A DNA stretch of 23,429 nucleotides from Vulcanisaeta sp. UBA163 (lineage in GTDB: Archaea > Thermoproteota > Thermoprotei > Thermoproteales > Thermocladiaceae), in the NCBI GenBank assembly GCA_002496475.1, contig DAJV01000095.1, positions 1 to 23,429 of the forward strand, in the 5' to 3' direction. Below, in pieces: positions 22,164 to 23,429 of the stretch (position 1 is the first letter of the stretch; each line of letters begins with the position of its first letter). The notes beneath the pieces were generated by a model. That model saw nothing but the letters and a program-made list of their open reading frames with translations, was not told the origin of the DNA and searched no databases. A program made the translations under genes and the position numbers.

Positions 22164-23429
22164 ATGATGCCGACGAGGTTCATGGAGGATATAGCCATAT
22201 TAGTGGTTACCTATGGCTTGATAGCCCTGAGGGGTGTGGGGAGGATCAATGTACAGCCTTGGGCGGCAATGCTACTGGGCGCGGCGCTTACTGTGGTACT
22301 CGGCATTTTAACCCCAGCTCAAGCCCTGGCCTCTATTAATCTTAATGTGGTTCTGTTCCTAATATCAATATTCACAATATCATCCGCACTTGAGATCAGT
22401 GGTTTCTTCAGTTACTTGGCGTATAAAATACTCATTAGTAGCCGTGGGATGAGGAAATTATTATTTAGGGTGTTTGGGCTATCCGCCTTCCTGGCACTCG
22501 CCCTTTCAAATGATGGCATAGCTGGGGCCTTCACGCCCGTTATAGTATCCATGAGGAGGCAGGCCAAGGTTGACGTAAAGCCACTATTGTATGCCCTGGC
22601 TTTCGGAGTAACAATAGGCAGTGTGGCACTTCCCATTGGTAATCCGCAGAATCTGTTAATAGCCCTGGAGTCAGGCATGTCAAGACCCTTCATAGTATTT
22701 GCGGTGTACTTATTACCGCCAACAATAATTAATGTATTAATAACATATCCGTTGTTCCTGTTGCTTTTCCGTAATGACACTAATAATATTGCGATAGAGG
22801 AGGTTAGAAATCCCGAGGAGTTACTCGTTAACAGGAGACTTGCGTACATGGCTCTCGCGATACTGGTAATACTGATACCGCTTTACTTCATAACGAACAT
22901 ATTCGACGTGAGTCCATATTTAACACCAGTAACACTCACATTCACAGGTGCGTCAATAATATACCTACTAAGTGGTGGTGAGAGGAGGAGCATTGCGCAT
23001 AATGTTGATTGGACCACCATACTCTTCTTCATGGGGCTATTCATAGTTAGTGAGGGCGCCCTCGAGTCGGGAGCGCTCAATGCACTGGCCCATTACCTAC
23101 CACAACCAACGACATTACTCGGCGTCTTCATATCGGGCTTACTCCTTAGTCAGGTTATTAGTAATGTACCAATGGTGGCCTTATACATTCCACTAATGAG
23201 GGAGTTGGGTGTGACATCTAGTAATTACATGGTCTGGGTTGGGTTGGCTGCGTCGAGTACGATAGCTGGTAATCTGACACTTATCGGTGCAGCGAGTAAT
23301 GTAATAATTAGTGAGGCCAGTGAGAAGAGGGGTGGTGAGGGGTTTGGGTTTCTCGAGTTCATGAAGTACGGCGTTCCCGTCACCATAATCAACGCCGCAA
23401 TATACTACGCATGGTTAAACTACATGCAC
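22164..23429 (+). CDS. ArsB/NhaD-type ion permease (3' end cut by window)
   Basis: The visible 422 residues form a polytopic membrane protein of the ArsB/NhaD (ion transporter) superfamily with about ten hydrophobic segments. Symmetry-related hairpin motifs are present: ALSNDGIAGAFTPVIV (113-128), IGNPQNLLIALE (157-168) and SNVPMVALYIPL, followed by AGNLTLIGAASNVIISEASE. This subfamily moves anions, Na+/H+ or arsenite; the asparagine-rich hairpins do not settle which. There is no obvious arsenic or phosphate gene beside it. ATG 22164 and 22167 are both good starts; GTG 22146 and TTG 22152 are in frame upstream. Only the last few residues appear to be missing. Confidence 0.85.
   Translation, partial: MMPTRFMEDIAILVVTYGLIALRGVGRINVQPWAAMLLGAALTVVLGILTPAQALASINLNVVLFLISIFTISSALEISGFFSYLAYKILISSRGMRKLLFRVFGLSAFLALALSNDGIAGAFTPVIVSMRRQAKVDVKPLLYALAFGVTIGSVALPIGNPQNLLIALESGMSRPFIVFAVYLLPPTIINVLITYPLFLLLFRNDTNNIAIEEVRNPEELLVNRRLAYMALAILVILIPLYFITNIFDVSPYLTPVTLTFTGASIIYLLSGGERRSIAHNVDWTTILFFMGLFIVSEGALESGALNALAHYLPQPTTLLGVFISGLLLSQVISNVPMVALYIPLMRELGVTSSNYMVWVGLAASSTIAGNLTLIGAASNVIISEASEKRGGEGFGFLEFMKYGVPVTIINAAIYYAWLNYMH

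Noticed and set aside
22412..22849. 145-codon minus-strand frame
   Set aside because: It is antisense to the permease, whose frame is continuous and has family motifs.

Overview
The window looks like chromosomal DNA from a hyperthermophilic crenarchaeon of the Thermoproteales, probably Vulcanisaeta- or Caldivirga-like. The evidence is an initiator tRNA with an intron in the variable loop, a lone 5S rRNA gene, A/T-rich TATA boxes 23-28 nt ahead of first-gene start codons, heavy AGG arginine use, and archaea-type purine genes (PurP, PurS/PurQ/PurL, PurT without PurN). The genus is inferred, not proven.

Layout. 1-317: 5' part of an MFS metabolite:H+ symporter on the minus strand, followed by an A/T-rich gap with a perfect 17-bp inverted repeat. 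1144-1784: two minus-strand tRNA genes, initiator Met(CAT) with a 19-nt bulge-helix-bulge intron and His(GTG), each with its own TATA box. 2043-2399: a small membrane-protein reading frame broken by an in-frame TAA. 2447-3046: a TPR protein.

3105-17250 is a purine biosynthesis cluster of 13 genes in five transcription blocks: purE-purK (minus); purL-purF-purF paralog-purM (plus); purC (minus); purD (plus); and purP2-purP1 followed by purS-purQ-purT (minus, with a separate promoter before purS). Together these encode PRPP to phosphoribosylamine (PurF), GAR (PurD), formate-dependent FGAR (PurT), FGAM (PurLQS), AIR (PurM), CAIR (PurK, PurE), SAICAR (PurC) and FAICAR (PurP). The adenylosuccinate lyase (purB) and IMP cyclohydrolase steps are not in the window. 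Most joints are start-stop overlaps. First genes appear leaderless, and several internal genes have Shine-Dalgarno-like sequences.

The most unusual gene is a second, full-length PurF homolog. It keeps the four predicted Fe-S cysteines but lacks the catalytic N-terminal cysteine and has an altered PRPP loop. One of the two PurP paralogs and the PurT protein also have altered ATP-grasp loops.

17518-17649 is 5S rRNA (minus). It is followed by a small hairpin that may be the end of an IS200/IS605-type element, then a sulfide:quinone oxidoreductase-like flavoprotein with a DUF1641 partner (plus), a compact GT35-type alpha-glucan phosphorylase (minus), cobalamin synthase CobS (minus), and an ArsB/NhaD-type ion permease (plus) cut by the window end. 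I saw no CRISPR array, complete insertion sequence or replication origin.
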